Positions 50,601 through 61,388 are shown, numbered from the stretch's first letter. The stretch is 64,000 nt of DNA from Synanceia verrucosa (GCA_029721515.1 CM056558.1:12245240-12309239); one strand, 5' to 3'. Numbers and translations: made by a program. Notes: generated by a model from the letters alone, not told the origin.

Positions 50601-53600
50601 CCTCAACTCAGTTAAATAGTGCTCTTGGCTGTTTGTGTTGGAGTTTGTTGTTCAGTGCTCCAGGGTTTTGGTGTGCCTGTACTTAAGAGAGTGCAGGGAG
50701 GCTCATGGGAGGAGTGAGTTAACAAGTGGCGTTCTGTGGCGAGCATGGCTGCAGGAATTATTCACTTATTCATTCATTCATCTCTCCATCCGCCCCATTC
50801 TTTGTGATTTCCAGTGAGAATGAGGCGTGATTGATGTCACATGCACGTCGTTCCACCTTCTTGTTCATTTTTAAAGTTTGAAGTGAGCTTGATATTAAAT
50901 GTTTTATTTATGACAGATTATACAGCAGATTTTAGCACCGGCTACAAGTGATGATTTTATCAAGGGCACGCAGGTCATTTTACCCTGCACCGAATTATAT
51001 TTGGACAATATATCTAAAGAATATCACACTGTGATAAGTAAAAGACAGGATAATGCTTTGGATTGGGGCTATGGTAATATTGTGATATTGTTGTGTTTTC
51101 AAATGTTTCTACCTATCCTAATACCCTCAGAATTATTTTACCTAATTGCACCCCTTAACCCAAAATATCTTGCCCTTGATTTAACCAAAATCATTAAACC
51201 CAATCAGAATCTAGAATTCCTGAACTAACACTGAAATCATATGTGCGACTGCATTCTAGTGCTGATGAGATTATCTTAACATTTAATTTAATAAATACTC
51301 TTCATGCCGTAAACGAAAATGGTGGAGAGGTGAAATAACAAAAAACATAAGCAATGAAATATTCCGCCCACTTTCTCCCACATGAGTAAATTGTACCTCG
51401 CTCCTCTGGGCACAAAATCACTAAATTCAGTCATTGTCCTCGCTGCTCATGTGTGCTTTTTGCTGTGTGCTGCTGATGAATATGATACTGTGCCTGTAGA
51501 ATCACTAAGCAGTTGGTTAGTTATCAGGTACTCAGTGTTTCTTACTAACTTTCTTATACCACTCTTATGTACCTCAGAAGGGCTACAATGAAGCGTTTTA
51601 TTGGACTAAACAAGAGTATTCCTCTTCTGTTGAAACTGTCATAGTGGCACAAGAAGTCTACTGTTCTAACAAACCCGCACTACTTAATGTCTTGACTTTC
51701 ATGTGTTACAAGAGAATATGATAGCAATGCTCTCCCTTTAAATATGTCTGGCTTTCCTGCATGGTACCGGCTAAATTCCATTGAGAACATGTTTTAATTT
51801 AATCAGAGGTGTTTTTAGGGACAGTATTTTTAAGATGGGATTGTCTTATTGTTTGATGACACCTCTCTTAAATATGTTATCCTCAAAACACTAAATGTTG
51901 CATTGACATGGTGAGAAACAGCCACCATTCAACGGCTGGTACATTTTATTATTTTTCCTCAGACATATTCATCCATTACCTGGCAGTTATTTCCAGTTCT
52001 ACAAAACTTAAAAATTCAATTTGATTAAGCTTGTTTCAGTTCCAGTAGCTGCTGGGTACAAACATGTATAACTGGTGCATTGTTCTGAAGTGGTTAAGTT
52101 ATTTTATTTTACTGTGGTCTAATTGTCATCCAGATGCAGACATTAAGCGAAGTGTAAGCTCCAGCAGCAGGTCTTTTCTCAGCTCAGAGTCCATGTAAGT
52201 AACACAGCCACTTCCTGTTTCCCTCCTTTCTCTGGATAATAAATAATAATGTAATTGTACAACAATTCAGCTCAGACAGACTACCAGAAGCAGCTCTGGC
52301 TCAATAGGACTGCTGTAGTTGGTTCTCTGCCTGAGCAAACCTTGTATTGAAAAAGTGTTGCAACTGTTGGTATGAATGGGTTTGATGCAAAATATTGACT
52401 ATTTTTTTGTTTTGGTTTGTTATATTTTTGTTACATAAACATTGTTGCAATTTAAAAATAGATTTTGTCCTCCTTTTGTGCATTTTCAGCTCTCCATCCT
52501 TCCTCCAGTCTAACTCAGCTGAGTCGGTGGCCATGGGTTTACTCAGGCAATTTGAGGGCATGCAGCTTCCTGCAGCCTCGGAGCTTGACTGGCTGGTCCC
52601 AGAACATGACGCTCCACAGAAGGTACAACTCAACTGACTTGTGTATAGTATTAGCTGAATAGGAATTCTCCACACGTTATTCAACATGCAATAATTAATA
52701 TAACTTAAAACTGTCTTGCGCTCTCCCAGCTGCTGCCTATCCCTGACTCTCTACCGATCTCGCCTGACGATGGTGAACATGCAGACATATACAAGCTGAG
52801 GATTCGGGTCCGAGGCAACCTGGAGTGGGCTCCGCCCCGACCACAGATCATCTTCAACATTCATTCCGCCCCAAAGTGAGTCCACACCAGGTTACCCTGC
52901 CTCCACTGACTTTCTTGCTTTTATTTTTAGTTTTGATGTTCATTCGTTTGTGTTTTAATCGGGCATTTGCTTGTTGTTGTTACCCTTTACATTTCATGCC
53001 CAGCTGGAAATTTCTAAAATTGTGGTTTACAGTAGACTGCTGTTCTTGCTCTTTGTCCAACAGAATATATATTACTTACACATTTTCTTTCCTTGTCAGG
53101 AGGAAGATAGTTGTGGCTAAACAGAACTACCGCTGCGCTGGCTGTGGCACCCGCATCGACCCAGGTGTGACCAGTATGCCTCACAAATGCTTGTTGTCCT
53201 TGAAAATGGTGCAAAGCATTTCGGTTTTAACATGTGTTCAGACATGTAGCTATTAATCAAATTCAGTATCAAGAGATACTCTTACTTTTTGGTTTTGGAC
53301 ACATATTCCATAGTCTTACTTCTGTCTTTCTATGCCTCAGATTATATCAAGCGACTGCGCTACTGTGAATACCTCGGCCGTTATTTCTGTCAGTGCTGCC
53401 ATGAAAATGCACAGGCGGTGGTTCCTGGCCGAGTGCTCAGGAAGTGGGACTTCAGCAAATACTATGTCAGCAACTTTGCACGGGACCTGTTGAGCAAGAT
53501 CGCCGGAGACCCGCTGTTCAACCCCAGTGACATCGACAATGGCCTGTACAAGAAAATCAAAGCTCTGGAGGCCGTCAGGGTGAGCACAGAGGCAGCAGGC

Positions 53601-56600
53601 ATGGGAAATTAGAAAATTGCCATACTAAGCACTTTCAGCTCTGTTTAGAAAATTAACTGAACAGCTGCTGTGGACCAGAATTTTACTGTTGTTGGCTGAG
53701 ATAAAATGTCATACGTTAAAATACCCTGGAATGAATAGAGACATTTACATGTACAACACACAGTAATGTGATAGTGGAAAAAGTCACATTGATGAGTGTG
53801 ATTGAACTGAAACTGCAAGAACATGCATTAAAACATTTTCAGGACATGATAAAATGGTACACAGTTGTTTTTAAAGCTGTGTCAAGGCAGATTTAAGGCA
53901 GATATGAATATTTAACTTTGACAGCACAGATGCATCCACTATGTATTAAACTGAATGGTTTTGCATTTCTGTCACTGTATATTTAAGAGAATTTTTGTTC
54001 TCCATTTTTTTATGATTTAGATATTGAGGATGCAGCTGTTTCATATGAAAAACCTCTTCAAGACCTGTCGCTTTGCTAAAGAGTAAGTTGTCTGCTTGTA
54101 TATGTTTTTTTTTTTTTTCACAATAATATCACCAGAACAAAATAATTCCCCCCTGCAAAGATGAATGTCATCAGTTTGTCTGTTTGTCCCTCAGGGCGCT
54201 AGACCAATTCGACAGCCTGCCAGGTCATCTGACGGAGGACCTTCACCTCTTCTCCCTCAATGACCTCACTGCTGTGCGCAACGGGGAATTGGCTCCCCGA
54301 ATGAAAGAGCTGCTTAAACTTGGTACCATGCATGTAGCTGGCTGTGTGGTAAGATGTGCCTTCTCTTTTAACATGGAGAGATTATTCAAGAAGTTGTATT
54401 ATACAGTTATTGTCAGCAAATAACTAGAGATTTCCAGAGCTTAATCTTATTATTTTTTTTATTTTTTTTTCCCTCCCCCAGCTGTGCCAGGCGAAGGGCT
54501 TCGTGTGCGAGTTCTGCGGCAACGACAAAGACATCATCTTTCCCTTCCAGCTGAACAAGTGCCAGCGCTGCGAAGGTGAGCCCTCTCTGCTGGTGGCAGG
54601 CCTGGGTGGCTCAAAGGCCCCCCGCCCCTCCATTTCACTTACATGGAGAGACTGGAAGATCTCCAAACCTCGTAGGCTGGCAAGGGCCCTCTCCAAAGAC
54701 AGGAGAGAGGGGGAGGGAGGGGAGGAGGGTTTAGAGCTAGGCGTGGATCAGGGAGAGCAAGAGGAAAGAGGTGACTCTGAAGGACAGACACAGGAAAGTC
54801 GGGGGATACGTCAAGCTTTCACTCCTGGAAAATTGTTGAACATATTCCAGAGGAGTAAAGTCAATGAGGAAGAGCAGGAGGTGGCAGAGGGGACAGAGCC
54901 TGAGAGGGTGGAAGAGAGAGAATATGATGAAGGAGGAGAAGAGAGAGGTCAACATGGGGAGGGATATAGGAAAGAGAGGCAAAAAAAAGTCAACTTATTA
55001 AAGGTTCTCCACATAGACAAACTAAAGAGGATCATCTCAAAAGGAGACAGCAGGGATAGTGACAGTGAAACATACAGTAGCATGGAAAGTTTAGATGAAG
55101 TAGGACGAGAGAGGAAAGGTCATGGGAAGGTATCAGGAAAAGAGTCTGAAATGAGATTTTTGGAGAAAGAAACAAGAACTGAGGTGGAAGGAAAAGCCAG
55201 TTGGGAGGCCAAGGAGAAAAATAAAGAGAACAGCCAATTGGAGGCAGCTGAAAGAGACAAATCAGAGCCTCATCAGCTGTTGGCTGTTTTCTCCAGAGTG
55301 AGGAGCAAAGAGGAGGAGGATGGAAGTGGGGACAGTGATGGAAAAAGAGAAATGGATGCTGAGGAGAAAGGCAGAGGAGAGCCAGCCGTCATAACCCGGT
55401 CTAAGTGGAGAGGTCGTAAAACTCGCCAAGCCAGGAGAGAAACAAGAGGAAGGAGGCTTGAGGAACAGACAGGAAAAGAGACAGGAGGTGGACAAAGTGC
55501 AGAGATAAATAATGTAGATTGTTGTACTGAGAAAGGTGGAAGAATCTGAAACAGGTACGGACTGGCTTTACCTTGAAGGAGCAGATGTTGAATTATAACC
55601 AGCCAAGTAACAGTACACAGTGGCCAAACAGCAGAGTGTATTTGTCCAAATATAAATAACTGTTTGATACCTGTTCTCTTCAGGTTGTCTTAACCTCCTC
55701 TAATCATGTCAAGTAGAAGTCAGGAGAGGTTTTTAGACTCACTGAGGTTTTATTGAGTCCACTCAGATTATTTAGCAGAGTTTATAGTCTGACGGATTTC
55801 AAATACTTTCTTGTAGGGTTGCACTACCGCGTCATTGTCAGTTCTGAACATTTCTGTCAGATTTGACTTTTGTGTTCACTTACTAACATGTCATATCTTA
55901 TTTTTTTGTGCTCATAAGAACCAAAGGATAAGAACGCTGTGCTCTGCAGTATTTCTTGGCTTTGTTCCCTGACTTCCTCCTGACTGTAGCTTCTTATTTT
56001 GCACTCAGATATGAAAGCGGTGTTGTTCCTCTCGTCTTGCTCTCTGCGAACGCCTCTAAAATGTCAGACTAGTCCTTTAAGTTTTTTTTTTAAAGTTAAT
56101 AATGTTTAAGTCTGATAATCAGATGAATTGTGCCGCCCAACCTCTCGAGGTCTTCCTCTGTCTCTCTTTATTCAGAATTTTCACTAACTTTGAAGTGTCC
56201 AGTGGTTTGAAACAGTTTTTTTGCACTACAGTGGAGTTTCCTGGCTTTGGTTCTAATGTTTCCACAGTTGCACCACAGGTGGAGGGTAAATGTTTGGCAG
56301 CTATTTGTTGGTGGGGGTCTTTGGTTTTGATTTTCAGAGGCGTTGGTGCGTAAACATTACTAATACTGGTGGTTCAGTTACCTTTCTTTGGCTTGGACCT
56401 CTGTATGTGCTGTCTCGGCCACAGGGTTGGCAAACAACAATCAAGCGATGAATCGCGTGTAAACATTTACATTTCAGTTTGCATTGGTCATGAAATCCAC
56501 TTTGGTCTGTTTTCACCCCACTGAAACATGTCACATGACCACTGCGGCTGATTTCACCTCTCTGTGTGAAATGAACACAGTAGTGTTTCATATGAACGCA

Positions 56601-57357
56601 GGCTATTTCTCCAGTCATTTTGTTTTTATTTAGATTTTTTTTTTTTTGTGCAAGAAGGAATGTCTCATCAATGCACATTGATTGTGTCGGAATGAATGTG
56701 TAACTTATTTTTTTTAGTTGTTATTATTTAAGCTTCGTCTGCATGTGAACATGGAATAAATTTAATTTTTTTTGAAGTTGAGTTGCCTTTCATTTTATCT
56801 TATCTTTCATTACTTTATTTCGGGGGGAGTATAATTTCAGCTGAATCATAATTATCTTCAAGCGCCGAGGAGTTTTAAAGCTCTCTGGTGGCCTCTTTTG
56901 GAAGAATGGGATGAGTCTGAACAGGTTGTAGGGTGTGGTGTGTGTCTCCCAGGTTATCGGCCATCTCACATGCCTGCTTCCTCCTCCTGTCTGCCACGCT
57001 GCCTTTAACGTCTGCGTCTTTTATACTCTCCCACTAATCCTGCCTTCCGTCGAGCCCGATCGTGATTGGCTGTACTGTTGAGACGTCACATCTCATTGTG
57101 GCCAAACTGGTTCTACTGGTTTAAATGTTTATGTACACTGGAACTTTGTTTGATTTAGCAGATGGGAGCTGTTGTTACATGTGTTGACTCCTTGATTTTG
57201 TGATGTCCTCCCCTTTACAGAGTGCCATGCTTGTTACCATCGCAGCTGCTTCCGGACAGGCAAAGACTGTCCTCGATGTCAGCGGCTTGCAGAACGCAGA
57301 GAGAGGATGGCACGCAAAAACATGGAGGAACAGGAAGATGAGGGAGGTGGGCCGTAG
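39758..57357 (+). CDS. rubcn: Rubicon (RUN, Ser-rich and RH domains), complete
   Basis: Coding exons: 39758-39798, 41345-41498, 41923-42006, 42702-42861, 43264-43370, 44071-44296, 45175-45588, 47126-47221, 47709-47824, 48045-48243, 48864-48971, 49892-49966, 52134-52194, 52490-52622, 52730-52875, 53100-53164, 53341-53579, 54021-54082, 54195-54348, 54482-54575, 57221-57357. All borders are AG/GT and all phases agree; the sum is 2871 nt (956 residues), close to the roughly 970 of human Rubicon. Rubicon binds the Beclin1-UVRAG-VPS34 complex and Rab7 on endosomes, restrains autophagosome maturation and supports LC3-associated phagocytosis (family knowledge). The RUN domain covers about residues 18-182, a Ser/Pro/acidic middle about 183-650, and the zinc-binding RH domain about 705-950. 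The start ATG has G at -3 and +4, and RREHWKLL follows as in vertebrate orthologues. Exon 21 reads through a possible donor (GGAG/gtgggc, 57346) to TAG, so a further exon is not excluded. Confidence 0.95.
39799..41344. other. rubcn intron 1
   Basis: Bounded by gtaagt and ctttcag. Apart from the CTAG repeat I see nothing recognisable. Confidence 0.85.
39993..40018. repeat. CTAG tetranucleotide repeat
   Basis: Tandem ctag/gcta units within the first rubcn intron. Confidence 0.85.
42020..42460 (+). pseudogene. Tc1-like transposase remnant in rubcn intron
   Basis: Starts with actggactctagagcagtgg and jumps, by an internal deletion near 42050, to the C-terminal half of a teleost Tc1 transposase. 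The frame reads GTLNASAYQDILDNSTLP, LFQHDCAPVYKARSIKTWM, DELDWPA, a stop at 42267, then SPDLNLIEHVWEELEQRLRA and LLEEWSKIPINTLLNLVDSL. Counting the stop as one residue, Asp to Glu spacing is 34 (DD34E). Terminal inverted repeats are not seen. It begins only 14 bases after the donor of rubcn exon 3. Confidence 0.88.
42930..43085 (+). repeat. Interspersed repeat family A, partial copy 3
   Basis: Ends tatgtcaatggcactcagag followed by agttaatg, the same 3' end as the copies at 3616 and 45883. Confidence 0.5.
43539..43897 (+). mobile_element. Full-length SINE copy in rubcn intron 5
   Basis: The head is ggcggcacggtggcgtagtgg, the B-box-like part ccgggttccaatcccgg, and the body runs to (ggat)n. The flanks tgtgtctttaaagtg (43524-43538) and tgtgtctttaaaatg (43898-43912) form a 15-bp target duplication with one mismatch, as expected for target-primed retroposition. 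Confidence 0.82.
45589..47125. other. rubcn intron 7, with repeat A copy 4
   Basis: Contains a family A copy at about 45775-45883 (ends acgtcaatggcactcaaaga then gttaaagg). Otherwise it is AT-rich and without recognised features. Confidence 0.6.
47611..47640. repeat. AC microsatellite
   Basis: An uninterrupted (AC)n run upstream of rubcn exon 9. Confidence 0.9.
49967..52133. other. rubcn intron 12
   Basis: A 2.2-kb intron bounded by gtatct and catccag. It contains poly-T tracts at 50141 and 50310. Its open frames have no recognised protein. Confidence 0.75.
52134..52875 (+). other. rubcn: rubcn exons 13-15, linker into RH domain
   Basis: Exons 52134-52194, 52490-52622 and 52730-52875. They encode SAESVAMGLLRQFEGMQLPA, ELDWLVPEHDAPQK, LLPIPDSLPISPDDGEHADI and RGNLEWAPPRPQIIFNIH, all strongly conserved in Rubicon. 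The last segment leads into the first zinc cluster. Confidence 0.93.
54482..55549 (+). CDS. Putative rubcn alternative terminal exon, charged tail
   Basis: The exon 20 frame (CQAKGFVCEFCGND...KCQRCE) does not meet a stop at its donor (54576). It stays open through the intron to TGA at 55547-55549, adding 324 residues. The tail begins GEPSLLVAGLGGSKAPRPS and is rich in Glu, Lys, Arg, Gly and Ser. It contains recurrent basic/hydrophobic segments (WKISKPRRLARALSKDR, PGKLLNIFQRSKVNEE, VNLLKVLHIDKLKRIISKG, HQLLAVFSRVRSKEEEDG), each followed by an acidic or Ser-Asp run. A read-through transcript would encode 1235 residues and lack the last zinc-ligand segment of the RH domain. A poly(A) signal at 56755 could end it. 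The other two frames contain many stops here, so the open frame is unlikely to be chance, although the strand is T-poor, which lowers stop frequency. Whether it is used as a terminal exon cannot be told from sequence. Confidence 0.5.
   Translation: MCQAKGFVCEFCGNDKDIIFPFQLNKCQRCEGEPSLLVAGLGGSKAPRPSISLTWRDWKISKPRRLARALSKDRREGEGGEEGLELGVDQGEQEERGDSEGQTQESRGIRQAFTPGKLLNIFQRSKVNEEEQEVAEGTEPERVEEREYDEGGEERGQHGEGYRKERQKKVNLLKVLHIDKLKRIISKGDSRDSDSETYSSMESLDEVGRERKGHGKVSGKESEMRFLEKETRTEVEGKASWEAKEKNKENSQLEAAERDKSEPHQLLAVFSRVRSKEEEDGSGDSDGKREMDAEEKGRGEPAVITRSKWRGRKTRQARRETRGRRLEEQTGKETGGGQSAEINNVDCCTEKGGRI
55550..57220. other. Rest of rubcn intron 20 / alternative 3' UTR
   Basis: No coding exon until the acceptor cccctttacag at 57220. 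The first 1.2 kb would be 3' UTR of the alternative form. Frames at 56102-56678 look like chance. Confidence 0.5.
56755..56760 (+). promoter_or_regulatory. Poly(A) signal for alternative rubcn end
   Basis: AATAAA, 1.2 kb after the stop of the extended frame, followed by gaagttgagttgcctttc, a GT-rich downstream element. It lies inside the intron before exon 21, so its use would give the truncated-RH isoform. Confidence 0.5.
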
Positions 57358-59735
57358 CACTGGTAACCGGAGATTCTCCAGAGACAAAGAAAGAGCACAA
57401 TGCATTCATGAATGTAGTACCTGACCACTTTTCTTTCTGTTCCAGTCGTCTCACACCTGGATGACAATACTGCAAACAAATTGACTGACACTTGCAGCTT
57501 TTACTCCACCAGTTATTTTGGCTACTGACCCCTTTCACACATGCACTTTACTCTGTGAATACGAGTAGTTTTTCTGTGTCAGCATAATTTCTGAATAGAA
57601 AAAGACTGAAGTTGATTTTCCATTGAAAATATTTTACAAAGAAATTGCTCAGGATTTGCAATTTCCTCATCAGGATTACTTAAACAAAAAAAAGCACTCC
57701 ACTTGACATTGATTTATCTCAGTATTTAACACATAAAATAATTGTTTAATCACATTTCCATACATGATAAGTAGAAGTATATATTTAGGGACCCCTGGTG
57801 GCAGTATCAGAACAGGCATCGTGGCAGTTGAGTGCTTTACAGTAATGTTATGTGCTGGTCATGTTGCAGTTTCATGTGTGGGAAGGGCCTGAGATTCGCC
57901 AAATGTTATGAAACGAAGATATTTTGCATTTAAATAGACTACAAAATCACGTATTTGCTCGGAGTATAATATCCCGTGTTCAGATTGACCTTCCTTAAAT
58001 TGCAGCTTCTGTCAACTGCTTCAACTCTGGTCATTTTTTTGGCTACTGGCTTAGCTGAAGTTAGTTTTTGTGACCTAAAATGGCAGGATCTATTAAAAAA
58101 AGTAGCAAGTAAAAAGTTTGTTTTTTTTTAATCTCTTTTATGTTGTGACTGATTTTCAGTGCAGATACTTTATTTAAGCAATCATGTATGTTATTGAGTT
58201 GTTTTTTTTTGTTTTTTTTTTAATTTGGAGATATTTAACAAATCCTTTATTTTCCTGCTGTTCTGTTTTAAGCTCTTTTAGCGATGCTTATGTGCCTCTG
58301 GGACCAATGAACTGAGACCGGTAGTTAGTGGACTGCAGAGTTTCAGAGTCAGTGATGCAAATATTTGAATGAAACTGCAAATGCTTATTGTTTTATGCTG
58401 ATTTGCGTGTGTGGTGACTAGAAAAAAAAAAAAAAAAAAACTGTGTGCATGTGTGCGTGAGTTCACACATGTCTACTTGGTTTAGATGCAGTCATGTACA
58501 AATGGTTTGCACCAGCCTAATCAGCACTTGTTTTCTGACGTCAGATGTTTTGGAATAATAAGAAGAACGAGTTAATTGCACTGATCCTGTCTGTGGTTGT
58601 GGGGAGGAGTTGAGAAGTAACTCTTTGGGGGATTTTTCTTATGTTCATTGTAAGAACATGAGGCTGCACCGTGAAATGTTACCTTTTCCTCCTGAAGCTC
58701 CTGTTGCCTGGGTTGCACTACATTGTGAAGGGTTTTGATCCTAAATAAGAAAGCTGCAATAGTCCACACACAGCACAATCATTAACAAAATGCATTAATC
58801 GCCTTTTGGACTGAAATTCTTGGGAAATATGTTCGCCATACATTATGTAGCTAGGGCCAGCAGCTGGTTAGCATAACTTAGCAAAAGACTGGAAACAGAT
58901 TGTAACAGCTAGCCAGGCTCTTTAAAAATGACCCAGCAGTTTAACTATGGTTGATTTTCCCTTTCTCTTTCTCTTTTCTTTGAAGGATATTAGTGGCCCA
59001 AAAGGTAAACACATCCAGTATTTCACAAGAACACAGCAGACATTGTGAAAGTCAGAGAAAAATTGACATACCAAATGTGTTGGTTTTTTTTTGTTCCCCC
59101 CCCTGCACTTTTAATTATCTGATATTCCTGGAGCCACTGGTCTAGTATATGGCTCATCTGGACTTTAATTTATAAATTGGTTTACTTGGTGATGTCAGTT
59201 ATTGGCTCCATAGTGAGTTAGATCAACCGTGGGGGTTGAGGGAAATAATATTAAATCATTGGTTGCATAAATAAAACCTTTTACCCCGGATTTCAGTCTC
59301 AACAACTACAAAATGTACCAATCTATTAACGGATTAGCCTCCAGAGCTCACACCATCCTGGTTTTTGCTTTGTGTACAATCCCTCACAAGGGGCACTCTC
59401 ATGAGACACTTAAAGCAATAAATGTGACATTCACGCCCCTAAGGCCCCACAGATAAGTATTATAGCGATTAACTGCTCCCATGGCTTCAGTTTTAACCAG
59501 GCTGCTTTTAAAGGAAACACTGAACTCTAAAGCTCACGGCTCCTGAACAAAAACACTGCTCAACTCCTCTGAAAAGCCTCCTCACTTCAGCAGACAGTTC
59601 GTCCTTGTACTGCCTCTAATGTGGAGATTCCATGTGCACTACAGATCAAAGTGTCTATCATTAAAACTGTTTATAATTGTTATTAAAATTATTTGTGTTT
59701 ATTCTTTAATAATAAAAGACTGGCCAGACTGTTGA
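57358..59735 (+). other. rubcn 3' UTR (length inferred)
   Basis: Follows the TAG at 57355. AATAAA words occur at 59269, 59417 and 59711. The last is followed by a strongly GT-rich tract (gggctgttgtttttgtgtgg), the best cleavage-site context, but a shorter UTR is possible. Confidence 0.45.
59711..59716 (+). promoter_or_regulatory. Poly(A) signal, rubcn (distal)
   Basis: AATAAA with a T/G-rich downstream element 20-40 bases on. Confidence 0.5.
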
Positions 59736-59975
59736 TGAGGGCTGTTGTTTTTGTGTGGTCATAGATGCTAAACTGAAGTAGAGCTGCAACTTAATGGTTA
59801 TTATGAAATATGACTTAAGTCCATTTGAGTAAACTGCAAATATTTAGTGATGGACAAATGAAGCTTCATGAAGCATTTGTGATATTTTTTGACTCTAGAT
59901 GGTGCTCTTGGTTTGCTCTTGGTAAACTTGCACTATTGTCATACTAAGCTTTGTCCTTCTTTTTATATAATATAT

Positions 59976-60136
59976 CCATCCATCCATCCAGTCATCCATC
60001 CATCCATCCATCCATCCAGTCATCCATCCATCCATCCATTTCCTACCGCTTTTCCTCACATAGGGTCGGACAGACCCCGGGAATCAAACCCGGTACCTTC
60101 TTACTGTGAGGCGACAGTGCTAACCACTACACCACT
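59976..60136 (-). mobile_element. SINE copy, inverted and internally deleted
   Basis: On the minus strand this reads gtggtgtagtggttagcact, then a B-box-like gggtttgattcccgggg, and passes almost directly into tatgtgaggaaaagcggtag and a (ggat)n tail. The central body present in the copies at 7780 and 43539 is missing. Confidence 0.78.
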
Positions 60137-60175
60137 AATATATAAAATGTATATAATATACAGTATGTGTGTATG

Positions 60176-60177
<2 letters not shown>

Positions 60178-60216
<39 letters not shown>
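60178..60216. repeat. TA microsatellite
   Basis: About 36 bases of (TA)n after a tgta-rich lead. Confidence 0.95.
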
Positions 60217-60218
<2 letters not shown>

Positions 60219-61170
60219 TTTATTTAAAAAACTCCTTCTGATTTTCTTCTAGCTTTTTTTTAATACATTTGTGTTTATAAGAATGTACAAAAGAGCTTGT
60301 GCTTGTACCTCGTACAATTAAAGTTCATTCATTCGTAATGTTTTCTCACACTCTTCATGCATCATGCTGTTTTTAAATCTTCGTTAATCACCAGTGAAAG
60401 CTCAGTTGTTTTCTGAAGGGGTCGGAGGAGGTTTTGCTGGAGTTGTATCACCATATTTATGTTGAAGATGAATTATTGAGGTGTTGGTGATAGTGGAATT
60501 ATTTGCTGCTTCAACTTTCACGCATACACATTGTTGCAGATAATAAATCAGGAACTTTATTTTCCACAGTTTAATAATTCTTATTAATTATTCAATTTAA
60601 CATTATGTCAGGCTTAAATGTCTCTGTCGCACAAAGCTTCCCTGTGAGTGATTCATGTTAAAAGTGTCATATTTAATTGCGTAATGCATCATGCATATAG
60701 CATCAAGACCATTGGTCTGGTTGTCATCATGATAGGCTAAATCCAGTGAGAAATATTTAACATTTCTTGAAATAGTCAGCTAAAAATGTCCCCAAAATAA
60801 TTGGAATTGCTTCAAGTTAAGGGTTTGCAAATATAAATAAACATTTGATATAGTTTTCTAAACTTGTAAACAGTATGTATGACTTGATCAGTGATTCAGC
60901 TATGGGCTAAACTTCAACTCTTGCTTTTTTTGAGCCCATATTTCTTAATATTTTTACAAACTGACACCATTAAAAGTATGCTGACTCAGCAACTAGCAGT
61001 TACTTTTTGTAATATATTGTAATATCCATGGATGTACCGTAAACTATCATTGTTTTGATAAAGCAGAAAACTAAATGTTATTTCTCTTATTTGTGGTGAA
61101 TATCAGGATAGTCCCTGCTGAGCTTAAGTCACACTTAGATATCCTATGAATTGTGCCTTAATTGCCTCCA

Positions 61171-61388
61171 TCAGGACTGGCTGATCCAGATGCACCACAT
61201 GGAGATGATGACTAGGGCGTAAAATGATATGAGTAGCAGATAGATTCTGAAAAGCAGGAAGTCGAGGACATATCCGACATGGCACCACTGGTCCTGCAGC
61301 TTGCTTTCCTTCTGCAGCGAAGTGAGGTGGGTACGAAGGTCCCCCAGATACTGACAGATCTGTTGCAGTTCAGGCAGAGAGGCTGCAC
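61171..61388 (-). CDS. 5-HT3-like terminal exon: MA helix and M4
   Basis: 218 bp, from the acceptor ttgctatccag to a stop at 61171. The MA helix is LPELQQICQYLGDLRTHLTS and KESKLQDQWCHVGYVLD. M4 is LLFRIYLLLISFYALVIISM then WCIW, ending WISQS. Confidence 0.92.

Larger units (their letters stand above)
53100..57357 (+). other. rubcn: rubcn Rubicon-homology zinc domain, exons 16-21
   Basis: Exons 53100-53164, 53341-53579, 54021-54082, 54195-54348, 54482-54575 and 57221-57357. Metal-ligand candidates are CAGC, YCEYLGRYFCQCCHEN, LCQAKGFVCEFC, KCQRCEECHACYHRSC and CPRC. The domain binds Rab7 and is shared with Pacer and PLEKHM1 (family knowledge). The final CHACYHRSCF...CPRC part is supplied only by exon 21, 2.65 kb downstream of exon 20. 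Confidence 0.93.
59736..61170. other. Intergenic / convergent 3' region
   Basis: Lies between rubcn (+) and the 5-HT3-like gene (-). It contains an inverted, shortened SINE, a TA microsatellite and AT-rich sequence. A tttatt word at 60556 (AATAAA on the minus strand) could end the receptor transcript. Confidence 0.5.

Noticed and set aside
54424..54982. Minus-strand frames opposite the extended rubcn frame
   Set aside because: Short Leu/Phe/Ser-rich shadows of purine-rich coding sequence; the plus frame is far longer and continuous with exon 20.
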